Shown in pieces: positions 8,518 through 18,125 of a DNA stretch of 64,000 nucleotides. This DNA is from VYFG01 sp965221795 (GTDB taxonomy: Bacteria > Pseudomonadota > Gammaproteobacteria > Arenicellales > Poriferihabitantaceae). Both the position numbers and the translations under genes were made by a program. The stretch lies in NCBI GenBank assembly GCA_965221795.1, contig OZ244914.1, forward strand, positions 2,542,001 through 2,606,000, written 5' to 3'. How positions within the stretch are numbered: position 1 is the stretch's first letter; each line of letters opens with the position of its first letter. The notes under the pieces are model-generated. The model saw only the letters and a list, made by a program, of their open reading frames with translations, searched no databases and was not told the origin of the DNA.

Positions 8518-9767
8518 CCCCCGCTTCCACTCCGAAGTGCAACAGTCGCCGCGATCCCGGAATGAGGGCGTAGCCCGAAGGGAGGGATCGCGGCGGCGAC
8601 CCAAAATCCGCGCTGCGAACGCTGCTTTTTTGGCCTCGGATGGCAGCCATCTCGACTGCCGGCGATCCTGACCGAAGTCATCGGCCAAAGCCAGGGCGAA
8701 ACCGGCACCATGAGGCCGAGCGAGGCCGCTCCGGTGGGTCACCGGAGTGCCGGGGGGCGATAGGGGGACCGCCGGCCGCGTCAGGGGGGAGCTAACCCAC
8801 GGGCAAAGACCTCCGCCGGGGTGCGGTATCCCAGGACCTTCCGAGGCCGACGGTTGAGTCGGTCCTCTACCGCCCGCACCTGCGCGGCAGTCACTTGGCG
8901 GAAGTCGGTCCCGTTCGGGAAGTACGGGCGTACCAGGCCGTTGGTATGCTCGTTCCGGCCCCGTTCCCAGGAAGGGTAGGAGGTAGCGAAGTAACAGCCC
9001 GCATCGAGCTTCTGTGCGATCTCCCGATGCCTCGCGAACTCCTTGCCGTGATCCGCCGTGCCGGTGTGGACCCGGTCCCGGATCGGCCCCAGACGCCGGG
9101 TGAGCGCCACGGTCACTGCCGCCGCGGTCTTGCCTTCCACCCACTCCAGGAAGGGAAACTTCGAGCCCCGATCCACGGCCGATACCCGCGCCCCCCGGGG
9201 TCTCGCGCCAAGGATCGGTTCCAGTTCCCAATCGCCGACCCGGCTCTTCTCGGCCACCACTGAAGGCCGCTCCGCAAGGTCCACCCGATCAGGAATGTGG
9301 CCGCGTCCGGCGTGCCGGCCGCCGCGCCCGTTCGGCTTCTTGCCCCGACGCCGCCGGCACCGGTACCGCGTCCCTCCCGCCTGTTGGTCAGCCCGCACAT
9401 ACTGGTAGAACCACTCCTTGCCGCCATCACTTCGCCCGGCTGCCGGTACCGACCGGCGATCGGTTCCGGGCTCCCGCCTTCCTGCAGCCGGTCCTCGACC
9501 GCTGCCCCGCGCTCGGGGGTCCTCTTCCGAGGCACCGCGGAGGCTTCCTGGCGACGGGCCATCTCCCGTTTAGATAGACCACCCCCGATGCAACCGGGCG
9601 TGAATCGGACATCGTTCGGCATGGGTCAGGTGGTGGTAGCCTACGGGCAGGGCAATCCTCCGTTGGTGAGAAACAGAGATGGTTGACCATCATCTGGCCC
9701 ACCGCAAGCTTTTCACCTCACCAGCCAGCGGCTTAGGGGGTGTTGCACTTCACACTGGAAAGGGGGG
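8518..9767 (-). mobile_element. IS30-family element, copy 2 (defective)
   Basis: Core ends TCCGAAGTGCAAC at 8531 and GTTGCACTTCACA ending at 9754, with outer runs C5 (8518-8522) and G6 (9762-9767). Orientation is opposite to copy 1. It is about 160 bp longer than copy 1 because it keeps the central transposase region. The transposase has lost its ATG, its helix-turn-helix segment and its frame. Confidence 0.75.
8781..9650 (-). pseudogene. IS30-family transposase, N-terminal lesions
   Basis: The DDE half is complete in one frame (8781-9398): GDWELEPILGA, then TADHGKEFARH, SWERGRNEHTNG and NRRPRKVLGYRTPAEVFARG. The upstream part is in another frame. Compared with copy 1, the start codon ATG is CTG here (9648-9650) although GGAGG is still present. 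The segment coding DLGRDPATISREASRN is deleted (WSKREMA is followed directly by RRQEASAVP). The lesions are complementary to those of copy 1. Confidence 0.8.
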
Positions 9768-9769
9768 TT

Positions 9770-9850
9770 CCTTACTTTTTACGCCATTCCATGGAAATAT
9801 ATACATTTATATGCGCATAGAATTGTATATTCTATACATTATATGCGCAA
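9770..9850. other. AT-rich segment with two ATATGCGCA repeats
   Basis: Immediately outside IS30 copy 2, a markedly AT-rich stretch contains TATATGCGCATA (palindromic, near 9809) and a second ATATGCGCAA (near 9841), about 30 bp apart. It contrasts with the 55% G+C surroundings and may be a promoter or operator region. No gene is visible inside. Confidence 0.35.
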
Positions 9851-10308
9851 TTACTTGTGTTTATCGATCTTGTTTGCAATGAATGAGAAATGGAATTCTG
9901 CATGAACATTTTTTATGCGATATCCAGCCTTGTGCAGATTCTGACACAGTTCTTCTTCCCTTGCATTCAAATCTCCCAGGGCAGAGGCATAGCCACTGCC
10001 CCTGTTAATGTTGACCACAGCATAGGAGTAGGTGCTTTCGGATTTCTGTCGCTGAGGGTATTCATGATATCCAAAGTCAGTTCGTCAATGTATTGTTCGG
10101 GCAATTCCGCCAATGTTTCGACAGTGTCAGGGTCGCTCTCGGTAGCAATTCTCATAATCTGATCCGAACTGCCCGAGTACAAAGCCTGATCGACTTCTTC
10201 AAATACGGGAGATAGCCACTGATAAGACGTTTTTGTGTACTGACGCCATCCGCGTTTTACGTTACCATCGTACGTTGATCCTCGGACAGACCTCACCATG
10301 CCAGACAC
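9851..10308 (-). pseudogene. Unknown protein gene with a frameshift
   Basis: The first frame (from about 10308) reads an acidic, natural-looking segment (FEEVDQALYSGSSDQIMR, then DPDTVETLAELPEQYIDEL) down to about 10050. There a second frame takes over with equally natural sequence (TYSYAVVNINRGSGYASAL, REEELCQNLHKAGYRI, HAEFHFSFIANK) to a TAA at 9851. One continuous gene broken by a frameshift explains both. The start is uncertain because the longest frame overlaps the divergent methyltransferase start. Family not recognised. It lies about 85 bp from the end of IS30 copy 2. Confidence 0.5.
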
Positions 10309-10951
10309 ACCGAAGGGACCCGATCATTTTGTCACTGCTGCTTATTCCCTGACCGACAAGCAGAGCCTGCTCTCGTTCTATCGGAAATGGGCGGTAGAGT
10401 ATGATGAAAAAATGCGTGTACAAGGGTATATCTCTCCAAGGGATATTGCCGGCTTGTTGGCAGATCATTTGGAGAATCGTGATGCGCGTATTCTGGACCT
10501 TGGTTGCGGGACGGGTCTGGTCGGGAAAGAGATGATTGACCATGGGTTTTCAAGGTTGGATGGGATTGATGTTTCCGGCGAAATGATCGCCGTGGCCAGA
10601 GCACGGGATTTATATGGGCACCTTATGATCGGAGACCTGAACCATCCTTTGCCCCTGCCTGACAGTTCCTACGATGCTGCCATCTCATCCGGCACGTTCA
10701 CCCATGGTCACGTCGGTCCAGAACCGATACCGGAAATTTTCCGGATCCTGAAACCGGGTGGGTTTCTGGCTTGCACCATTCATTTCGACCTATGGCACCG
10801 CCGGGGCTTTGATGCCATGTTTGCACAGCTCATGTCCGCGAAAGCCATTGAGTGTGTTACCTTGTCTGAAGGTCCCTATTACACTGCCGGACGCCCGGAA
10901 GGTTGGTTTTGCCTTTACCGGAAGTCGCGCACGGCAGGGCCGGCGGAATAA
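10298..10951 (+). CDS. Class I SAM-dependent methyltransferase
   Basis: A 217-residue Rossmann methyltransferase. Motif I LDLGCGTGLVG lies near residues 66-76, the acidic motif II residue in GIDVSGEM, and a motif IV region in SYDAAISSGTFTHGHVG, followed by EIFRILKPGGFLACTIH, the usual strand 5/6 region. Such proteins resemble the Williams-Beuren/UbiE-like small-molecule methyltransferases. The acceptor cannot be told from sequence. It is a single-gene unit ending at a clear hairpin. Confidence 0.85.
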   Translation: MPDTPKGPDHFVTAAYSLTDKQSLLSFYRKWAVEYDEKMRVQGYISPRDIAGLLADHLENRDARILDLGCGTGLVGKEMIDHGFSRLDGIDVSGEMIAVARARDLYGHLMIGDLNHPLPLPDSSYDAAISSGTFTHGHVGPEPIPEIFRILKPGGFLACTIHFDLWHRRGFDAMFAQLMSAKAIECVTLSEGPYYTAGRPEGWFCLYRKSRTAGPAE

Positions 10952-10982
10952 ACGCTGGTAGTCAGCGTACTGGTTTTCCTTT
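10952..10982 (+). terminator. Rho-independent terminator
   Basis: Perfect stem ACGCTG/CAGCGT with a GTAGT loop (10952-10968), starting right after the methyltransferase stop and followed by a T-rich run (TGGTTTTCCTTTT). Confidence 0.65.
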
Positions 10983-11118
10983 TCGCCTCAAGACGACTTG
11001 GCCGATAGGTTCAAAGCATCATGTTAAAAGATCAGCAGTACTTTTACTGGCTTCGTGACCAACGCTGCCACACTATGACTTTCCCTGATTCTTTTTGCGA
11101 CTCGCATTGAATCCGCCG

Positions 11119-12270
11119 ATGTATGCCAATTGGAATTACCCTACGCACATTCATGCCGGGGATGGTCGAGTCGCTGAAATCGCCCAGGTATGTGCCGAGT
11201 TGCATCTTTCCGCACCACTTGTCGTCACCGACCCGGGCCTCGCCGAGTTGCCTATGGTCCGTACCCTGATGGAGCATCTGCGTCAGGCTCGGCTTGCGGC
11301 GGGTTTGTTCAGCGAGATCAAGGCGAATCCCACGGGAAACAATGTCGAAGCCGGCACCCGGGAATATCGGGAAGGGGCGCATGATGGGGTAATCGCACTA
11401 GGGGGTGGCAGTGGCTTGGATGCCGGCAAGGCGATTGCTGTGATGGCCAATCAGTCCTGCAACCTGTGGGATCTCGAAGATATTGATGACAACTGGCGGA
11501 ACGCCGACACCCACCAGATTGCGCCAGTGATCGCGATTCCTACCACTGCGGGCACCGGTTCTGAAGTCGGCAGGGCATCCGTGATCGTGCGGGAAGATGA
11601 GGAGCGCAAGGTCATTATCTTTCATCCAGCGATGCTCCCGGACCGGGTCATTCTCGACCCGGAATTGACGGTCGGCCTTCCGCCAACCCTCACAGCTGCC
11701 ACCGGCATGGATGCGCTATCCCATAACCTGGAAGCCTTTTGTTCTCCCCAGTTTCACCCCCTTGCGGAAGGCATTGCCCTTGAAGGAATTCGATTGATCA
11801 AGGAAAACCTCCCCACAGCGGTCGAGTGCGGTACCGACCTGACGGCACGCAGGCAGATGCTGGTGGCTTCCCTGATGGGGGCAACGGCATTCCAGAGAGG
11901 GCTGGGCGGTATGCATGCGTTGGCCCATCCACTCGGGGCCATCTATGATGCCCACCATGGCACGTTGAATGCCATTTTGATGCCATATGTCCTTACGGCC
12001 AATCGAAGTGCGATCGAGTCACGGATCACGCGCCTCGCCCGATATCTGGAGTTGCCGGCCAGTTTTGATGGCTTTCTGGAGTGGGTGCTTGCGCTGCGCC
12101 GGCAGATCGGGATCCCCCATGATCTCATGGCGATTGGGATTGATCATGCCCGAATTGACGAAATCGGCTCGATGGCACTTGCTGACCCATCTGCAGACAC
12201 CAACCCGGTTCCGCATGATTCGGCGGCCTACTCAAGAATCCTGGCCGCAGCGGTCAGCGGCACCATTTGA
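11119..12270 (+). CDS. Iron-containing alcohol dehydrogenase
   Basis: A 383-residue group III (Fe-type) alcohol dehydrogenase. The nucleotide-binding loop GGGSGLDAGKA lies near residue 95 and IPTTAGTGSE near residue 140. The metal-binding region follows: GMDALSHNLEAF, then GMHALAHPLGAIYDAHHG with the conserved histidines. These enzymes oxidise alcohols or reduce aldehydes with NAD(P). ATG at 11119 is preferred over an upstream TTG at 11095 because family members start close to the YANWNYPT segment. It is transcribed alone. A possible hairpin (CGGTGC/GCACCG, 12272-12293) follows it without a T-run. Confidence 0.9.
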   Translation: MYANWNYPTHIHAGDGRVAEIAQVCAELHLSAPLVVTDPGLAELPMVRTLMEHLRQARLAAGLFSEIKANPTGNNVEAGTREYREGAHDGVIALGGGSGLDAGKAIAVMANQSCNLWDLEDIDDNWRNADTHQIAPVIAIPTTAGTGSEVGRASVIVREDEERKVIIFHPAMLPDRVILDPELTVGLPPTLTAATGMDALSHNLEAFCSPQFHPLAEGIALEGIRLIKENLPTAVECGTDLTARRQMLVASLMGATAFQRGLGGMHALAHPLGAIYDAHHGTLNAILMPYVLTANRSAIESRITRLARYLELPASFDGFLEWVLALRRQIGIPHDLMAIGIDHARIDEIGSMALADPSADTNPVPHDSAAYSRILAAAVSGTI

Positions 12271-12473
12271 TCGGTGCCTTTCGGCTACGCACCGAAGCCT
12301 GGTCCCTAAGAACGGCACTGGTCAGTAGTCGATCGCCACGACCTCTGTCCAGGATCTTCATGAGTTCCGGATATGGTTCCGTACCCATATACGATTCACG
12401 GGTATAATGCCGTCTTCCCGCCAGTTCGCTTGCAATCTACTGCCTAACTTTTTTGTCGCGTCAGATACACAGA

Positions 12474-14804
12474 ATGAGACGAGTTCGATCCCGGTGGGTG
12501 CGATGGCTATGCCTGTGCCTGTGCCTGTGCATGCTGTTGGTTTGGCAGCCCCTCCCCGCGTGGAGTCAAGATCAGGATCCATTCGATTCCTCTGCGGCCA
12601 ACCGCATACTGGATTCGATTGAACTCCAGTTCGCCATCACCAGCCTGCATGATCGCGACTGGCTGGACCAAGTCTTCCGGCAGGTCACCCAGCAGCGTAG
12701 CGCAATTCAACGGTGCATTGATACGGGAGAGCAGAACCTGGCGGGGAAAAGAACTGCCATCGGCCAAGAGCTGATCGATCAGCTTTCGAGCCAGGAGGCC
12801 AGAACTCCACAGGAAGAAGTACTGGCCAGAGAACTGGCCACACTGGATCATACAATTACCGAGTGCAAACTGCTGCTCGGCAGGTCAGGTGAGTTGCTGG
12901 CCCAGATCACTGCCATCGAGGCGGATTTCTATCGCACCCAACGGAACCGCAAGGAGTCCTCGATATTCCACAATTTGGTCGAGGGGATAACCGCAATCGG
13001 TCCCTATCTGGATGGGCGGGTATCGGGCGTTGTGCAGGTTTATCAGGCCTCGGCTCTTGGGCCGTATTCGGGGATGGTCCTGATCCTGTTGGTGGCAGGA
13101 GTCCTGGCAGGGCTCGTGATTGGACGCCGACTGCGGGTTCGCTGGGGAAGGGGTATGAATGCCTATTCTTCCGATATGGCTATCGGGTTCCGGCTGCTGG
13201 TGCTCCACAGTCCGGTACTCATGACCCCCATCATTCTTCTACAGGGAGCTCTCTGGATTCTTGAGGGGTTTGCATGGCTGGGGACTGCATTCGGACAGAT
13301 CCTGTGGCTTCTTCTCGGCTATTTGGTTGCGCTGGCTTTTCTTCCTGTTCTGATCGAACAGGCTAACCGGTACACGAAATCCCGGTTAGCGCAGGGGGTG
13401 CCCGCACGGGAACTGGATATCCGCCTTGCCCTGATTGTGACCTTGCTGGGGGTTTGGATACTGGAAATCGCTATCTTGGAGCCGGACCCGGTACATCACA
13501 CCACCGGCTTGCTGGTGAGCAATTTGCTGTCATCTGTAGTCATTCTTGGGCTACTGGAGTTCGCGTTTTTTCTCAACCGGGTTCCAGGTATCACTCGGGT
13601 CGGCAATCTGGTTCGGATCATTTCAATCAGCCTGCTGGTGCTCAGTCTTGTGCTGGAATGGATCGGTTATCTGGTGCTGTCCCGATTTCTCTGGGAAGGC
13701 CTGCTGCTCACCGGATTGCTGTTGTCCGGTTACTATCTGGCAGAGCATCTGCTGCGAAGCTTTTTCCAGGGCCTTGACAGCAGCCAGTTCCACTGGCAAG
13801 CCCGCTTCCGGAAGTGGCTGTCGGTCCATGAGGGTGAACAGGTTCCCGGGCTGATTTGGCTGCGCCTTTCGTGCGTTATTATCCTTTGGGTCTCTGTCCT
13901 TCTGGCTTTCATGAGGGTATGGGGGGTTTCGGATTCGACCATGGCGTCCCTGTACTCCATCGCACGCGATGGTCTACGACTGGGCGATACCCGGATTGTT
14001 CCGGTGAATGTCCTGATTGGGATTTTGGTATTCACCGTCCTTCTGGCGGGGGTCCGATGGGTCCGGGATAAGCTGGACCGCGGTTACCTGCAGCAATCGA
14101 AGATGGATGGGGGTGCCCGGGAAGCCCTGGTGACCATTCTCGGCTATGTGGGGTTCACGATCGCCGCCTTGACCGGGCTCTCTTTCGCCGGTGTGGATCT
14201 CAGCAATATCGCCTTGGTAGCAGGGGCCTTGTCGGTGGGAATCGGGTTCGGTTTGCAGAATATCGTCAATAATTTCGTCTCCGGGATGATCCTGTTGTTT
14301 GAACGCCCCATCCGAACCGGCGACTGGATTGTCACTGGTAGTACGGAAGGCATCGTCAAAAAAATCAGTGTCCGGTCCACGGAAGTGCAGACATTCGATC
14401 GGGCCGACGTCATTGTCCCCAATTCGGACCTGATCTCCACTCCAGTGACTAACTGGACGCTACAGGACCGGCACGGCCGGATCTCCATTCCGGTAGGTGT
14501 GGCGTATGGGAGCGATACCGAGCAGGTCAAACACCTGCTGGAAGAATCGGCACGGGAGATTCCGGAACTGGTCCATGACAATCCCGATTTGCCGACCCGG
14601 GTGTTCTTTCTGAGTTTTGGCGACAGTACGCTGGATTTTCAGCTCCGATGCTATGTCCATGATGTCTGGGATATCCTGAATGCTACCAGCCAGCTCCATT
14701 TCATTATCGACAGAAAGTTCCGCGAGCATGGGATTGTCATTGCCTTTCCGCAGCGTGATATCCATATTGCCAGTGGCCTACCGCTGCCAACCCCATCAGA
14801 TTGA
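12474..14804 (+). CDS. Large MscS-family mechanosensitive channel
   Basis: About 776 residues. An N-terminal signal-like segment (RWLCLCLCLCMLLVW) leads into a periplasmic helical region of about 150 residues (SQEARTPQEEVLARELATL). Around ten hydrophobic membrane segments follow, and a C-terminal MscS core: pore helix ALSVGIGFGLQNIVNNFVSG near residue 585, then FERPIRTGDWI and the beta domain ending FPQRDIHI. It resembles the MscK/YbdG-type larger channels with DUF3772-like periplasmic parts. Predicted inner-membrane osmotic safety valve. ATG at 12474 was chosen over a TTG at 12453. Confidence 0.85.
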   Translation: MRRVRSRWVRWLCLCLCLCMLLVWQPLPAWSQDQDPFDSSAANRILDSIELQFAITSLHDRDWLDQVFRQVTQQRSAIQRCIDTGEQNLAGKRTAIGQELIDQLSSQEARTPQEEVLARELATLDHTITECKLLLGRSGELLAQITAIEADFYRTQRNRKESSIFHNLVEGITAIGPYLDGRVSGVVQVYQASALGPYSGMVLILLVAGVLAGLVIGRRLRVRWGRGMNAYSSDMAIGFRLLVLHSPVLMTPIILLQGALWILEGFAWLGTAFGQILWLLLGYLVALAFLPVLIEQANRYTKSRLAQGVPARELDIRLALIVTLLGVWILEIAILEPDPVHHTTGLLVSNLLSSVVILGLLEFAFFLNRVPGITRVGNLVRIISISLLVLSLVLEWIGYLVLSRFLWEGLLLTGLLLSGYYLAEHLLRSFFQGLDSSQFHWQARFRKWLSVHEGEQVPGLIWLRLSCVIILWVSVLLAFMRVWGVSDSTMASLYSIARDGLRLGDTRIVPVNVLIGILVFTVLLAGVRWVRDKLDRGYLQQSKMDGGAREALVTILGYVGFTIAALTGLSFAGVDLSNIALVAGALSVGIGFGLQNIVNNFVSGMILLFERPIRTGDWIVTGSTEGIVKKISVRSTEVQTFDRADVIVPNSDLISTPVTNWTLQDRHGRISIPVGVAYGSDTEQVKHLLEESAREIPELVHDNPDLPTRVFFLSFGDSTLDFQLRCYVHDVWDILNATSQLHFIIDRKFREHGIVIAFPQRDIHIASGLPLPTPSD

Positions 14805-14863
14805 TCGGATCCGAGTAGATCGATGGTTCGTCGCTTCCCCCGGCTGCCGTTTCGTTGTTGTTC

Positions 14864-15691
14864 TCAGGCAGAAAGCCTGACCTCATATCCCGCGAACTTG
14901 CGCATATTGATTACGCCACTCTCCAATATCAGGTACTGACCCTTGATGCCCTGAAGAACTCCTTCGACCGTGCGGGTCTTGTCGAAGTTGAGGCTTGCCA
15001 CTTTGGCTGGAAACTCCCGGACAGGGTATTGGATCCCAAGCACCGACCCGTTCAGCACCTCCCACTGGAGGAGATCGTGGGTACGACGCAACGCATCCAA
15101 TCCCGGTTGTGCCTTGTCCATAATCTCTGTAACCCGCTGAGCCAAATCGGGCAATGTATTGGGGCCCTTCAGCATCCGGCGCCAGTCTGTACGATCACTG
15201 ACATAGGGCTTCAGGGCAGCTTCGATCAGGCCGGAATGATATCGGTTGGTGACCCGAAAAACCGGTATGGCTGCCGATGCACCCTGATCAATCCAACGGG
15301 TGGGAACCTGTGACTCCCGTGTGATGCCAACTTTAAGGCCCGATGTGTTTGAGAGGTATACAATGTGTGGTTGCATACAGTGACTCTGGGCCCAGGTCGG
15401 ATCCCGGCAGGTCCCCAGATGAAAATGACAGGTTTCCGGACGCAAAATGCACAGGTCACATTCCGCCAGGGTTTTGAAGCACGGAAAGCAATAGCCCTGA
15501 TGGAAGCTTTTCGAAGTTTCCCGGCCACAGTGGATACACTCAATGCGACCTGTATGTTGCAAAGTCAACCGATGGCCCACCAACTCATTCATTGATACCG
15601 ATTCACAACCAACCGGCAAGGCGTATTTCACTGGGTTATCCAGTGTCACGCACATCTTGCGAATCGTTCCCTGGGCGAGTAATGGCTTCAT
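14864..15691 (-). CDS. DUF2797 protein
   Basis: 275 residues matching DUF2797. A cysteine cluster in the first third (CIHCGRETSKSF, then CFPCF, then CDLCIL) suggests a metal-binding ribbon. A conserved centre includes YLSNTSGLKVGITR, GIY-YIG-like in layout, with RWIDQGASAA after it. The biochemical role is not established. Its start overlaps the end of the upstream PLP-enzyme gene by 4 bp (ATGA), so the two are translated from one message. A short hairpin (TCAGGC/GCCTGA, 14864-14880) covers its stop codon. Confidence 0.85.
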   Translation of the reverse strand: MKPLLAQGTIRKMCVTLDNPVKYALPVGCESVSMNELVGHRLTLQHTGRIECIHCGRETSKSFHQGYCFPCFKTLAECDLCILRPETCHFHLGTCRDPTWAQSHCMQPHIVYLSNTSGLKVGITRESQVPTRWIDQGASAAIPVFRVTNRYHSGLIEAALKPYVSDRTDWRRMLKGPNTLPDLAQRVTEIMDKAQPGLDALRRTHDLLQWEVLNGSVLGIQYPVREFPAKVASLNFDKTRTVEGVLQGIKGQYLILESGVINMRKFAGYEVRLSA

Positions 15692-16854
15692 GGCAGTGGA
15701 GACAGGGCTTGCTCAAAATCGACCAGCAGGTCTTCAATGCCTTCCACGCCCACGGCAACCCGCACCAATCCATCCCCGATCCCGATCTCCCGCCGTTCCT
15801 TCGCGGACAGTCCGGCATGGGAAGAAGCGGCTGGCAGGGTGATCAGTGACTCGACCCCTCCCAGGCTGACTGCTTGAGTGACCCATTGCAATCGACGGAT
15901 CATGTCACGGGCACCGTGATTGCCCCCGGCATGATCGAAACTGAGCAATCCACCATATCCCGTAAGCAGGTGGCATGCCCGCGCATGGTCCGGATGGGAT
16001 TCAAGTCCCGGATAATTGACCCCTGTCACGGCTTCATGGGACTCCAGAAACCGCGCAAGAGCCAAGGTATTTTGGTTCTGACGTTCCATTCGGAGTGGCA
16101 AGGTCTTGATGCCTCGCTGGAGCAGAAAGCAGGCATGAGGATCAAGGATGCCGCCGAAATGGTCCAGCTTATGCTTGCATTTGCGCACGATATCGCCGGA
16201 TCCGATAATCACACCCGCGACAATGTCGCTGTGTCCGTTGAGATACTTGGTTGCGCTATGAAGCACCACATCAAAACCAAACGAACGGGGAGTACAGTTC
16301 ACCGGTGAGGCCAGTGTGTTGTCGATCAGGCTGACCAAGCCCCTGTCCCGGCAGAAGGCGGCTACGGCCGGCAGGTCACCCACATGCAGGAGAGGGTTGG
16401 TGATGGTTTCCACATAGAAAGCTCGGGTATTGGGCTGGAGATGACGACTCCAATCCTCAGGATCCTGCAGATCGACAAAATCACAATTGATGCCCAGTGC
16501 CGGCAAATCCCGGGTCAGCAGGGTATGGGTTCCACCGTACAGGCCCCGCTGGGCGAGCAGGTGATCACCGGAATCCAGCACCGAGAAAAGGGCGGTACTG
16601 ATGGCAGACATCCCGCTGGAAGTGACCAAGGCTTCTTCGGCCATTTCCAGGTCCGCAAGTTTCCGGTGAAGAGAGAGGTGACTGGGGGAATTGCTGAGCC
16701 GTAAATAGGGGATGTCATGGTACCCCGTCGTGTCCGTCGTTTCATAAGTGGAAGACTGGAAAATCGGTACCACCAAGGCTCCCTTGATTCGGGGATTGGT
16801 TTCCCCGGCATGGATAGCCCGAGTGCTGATGGACAGGCGCGGATGCTGGATCAC
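15688..16854 (-). CDS. Cys/Met metabolism PLP enzyme (cystathionine gamma-synthase/lyase family)
   Basis: 388 residues. The fold-type I signature is complete: STRAIHAGE at the start, SSGMSAISTALFSVL, VETITNPLL, LIDNTLASP, and the PLP lysine in HSATKYLNGHSD (near residue 200). The C-terminal end SLGGVESLITLPAASSHAG is typical of the family. The family includes cystathionine gamma-synthase, cystathionine lyases, methionine gamma-lyase and O-acylhomoserine sulfhydrylases, which cannot be separated reliably here. It is the first gene of a two-gene operon with the DUF2797 gene. Confidence 0.88.
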   Translation of the reverse strand: MIQHPRLSISTRAIHAGETNPRIKGALVVPIFQSSTYETTDTTGYHDIPYLRLSNSPSHLSLHRKLADLEMAEEALVTSSGMSAISTALFSVLDSGDHLLAQRGLYGGTHTLLTRDLPALGINCDFVDLQDPEDWSRHLQPNTRAFYVETITNPLLHVGDLPAVAAFCRDRGLVSLIDNTLASPVNCTPRSFGFDVVLHSATKYLNGHSDIVAGVIIGSGDIVRKCKHKLDHFGGILDPHACFLLQRGIKTLPLRMERQNQNTLALARFLESHEAVTGVNYPGLESHPDHARACHLLTGYGGLLSFDHAGGNHGARDMIRRLQWVTQAVSLGGVESLITLPAASSHAGLSAKERREIGIGDGLVRVAVGVEGIEDLLVDFEQALSPLP

Positions 16855-17391
16855 TGAACAGTACTCCTGAATGCGGGAAACGGGGTGGAAGGGAACTTGT
16901 TGTTAAACCAAAGCCGGGTAGGGTAGCCGGGGCACTGGCCACCAGATACAGTGTAACAGGATTCAGATCTGACAGCAGATCCCCTGTTGTCCTTGTGGTT
17001 GCCCGGTCAAAAACCATTCCGTATACAGGGACAGTTTTCGGGTTCGAGCGATGTCGGTCTTGGGTATTCATGACTACTTATCAGACGGGCTACCAGTGTG
17101 GGATGGTGGAAGCCGTTTCCTGTTGGGCGCAAGCTACATTCCGTTGCATGTCCTGATGATCATGCAGTGAATTTCTGGGTGATCGGGATTGGGACAACTG
17201 TGTGGAGAGCAGGCTGCCGTGGCTGGTTCGGGGATTGTAATAAAACCTACAGTTGGTGAGAAATCATGCGGTGGTTGCCATGACCGGTCCATCCGTGATT
17301 GCAGGACTATTGCACGCTAGTCGGAAGCAGTTAAACGGTCCACTATGTGCAATAGGGCTGGCTTTTTCGCTGCGATAGTCTATCGTAGGCC
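16855..17391. other. Gene-free spacer
   Basis: About 540 bp between the PLP-enzyme gene and a DUF4338 relic. Presumably it holds the PLP-operon promoter. I see no coding region, no inverted repeat of note and no recognisable RNA. Confidence 0.5.
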
Positions 17392-18012
17392 ATGGCAGAT
17401 GGTTTTGATCAATCGGCGGTGTGGGTCCGGGAGGTGCAGGTGCGTCGGTTCGGGCGGATGAGCGCCGTCGTTGGGATGCGCGGATGGATCGGCATCATTC
17501 CCTGGGATTCCAGCTGTTCGCGGCCTGCGGCCGGTTGCGGTTTGGCGGGGTCATTGGCGGTTGCTTCTGGGCTGGCGGTCGGGGCGTTCCAGTGCGGTCC
17601 GCGCGACCGCTGGCTGCATTGGATCGGCAATCATACGCGGTTCCTGGTGCTGCCAGAGGCGTCAGGGATTGCGAACCGGCCATTGCGGGTGCTGGGGCAG
17701 AGCCGGCAGCGGCGGTCCGGGGACGGGTTGGCACCGCACGGGCACCCGCTGGAGCGGGTGTAGACGTTCGTGGACCGGTCGCGATCTCACCCTGAACGCC
17801 CTGCAGACGACCACGATACCGCCCGTGCCATCGTCGAGACGCACGGCGCGGACTCCCTGCGATCGATCAAGGCGAACGACCCGACCCCTTCGTCCCACTC
17901 ACCAACGACCGTCGTCACGGGCAGAACCCAATACGCTACCGCGCCTCCAGGCCCCGTTCCAGACCATGCCGCCTTGGGTCGCACCGCGCCTTACCATCCG
18001 CGTGAAATCACC
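17392..18012 (+). pseudogene. DUF4338 (DruA/transposase-like) protein, decayed copy 1
   Basis: Pieces of the DUF4338 domain appear in successive frames: VREVQVRRFG, then RRWDARMDRHHSLGFQLF (frame shifted), then QCGPRDRWLHW, NHTRFLVLP and LGQSRQRRSGDGLAPHGHP. The next codon is TAG where family members have Glu, followed in frame by TFVDRSR. At least two frameshifts and one nonsense codon make it a pseudogene. About 150 bp at the 3' end resemble copy 2 at 29.0-29.2 kb. DUF4338 is found in the Druantia defence protein DruA and in transposase-like elements; which type this was is unclear. Confidence 0.65.
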
Positions 18013-18125
18013 CTGGACAGCGTGGGATGGTCCTGGATCGGTGAATTATTTGCCCTATAATAAAGGCAATGGGTAGTCAATGTCTCAACCGGCAGGCTTT
18101 GTTTAAGCACCCTTACTCTTACTAC

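Noticed and set aside
14864..14880. Hairpin TCAGGC/GCCTGA as a terminator
   Set aside because: It overlaps the DUF2797 stop codon and lacks a T-run on either strand.
17392..18012. Calling a working Druantia-type defence system
   Set aside because: Only decayed DUF4338 pieces are present, with frameshifts and a nonsense codon, and no helicase or other Druantia components are nearby.
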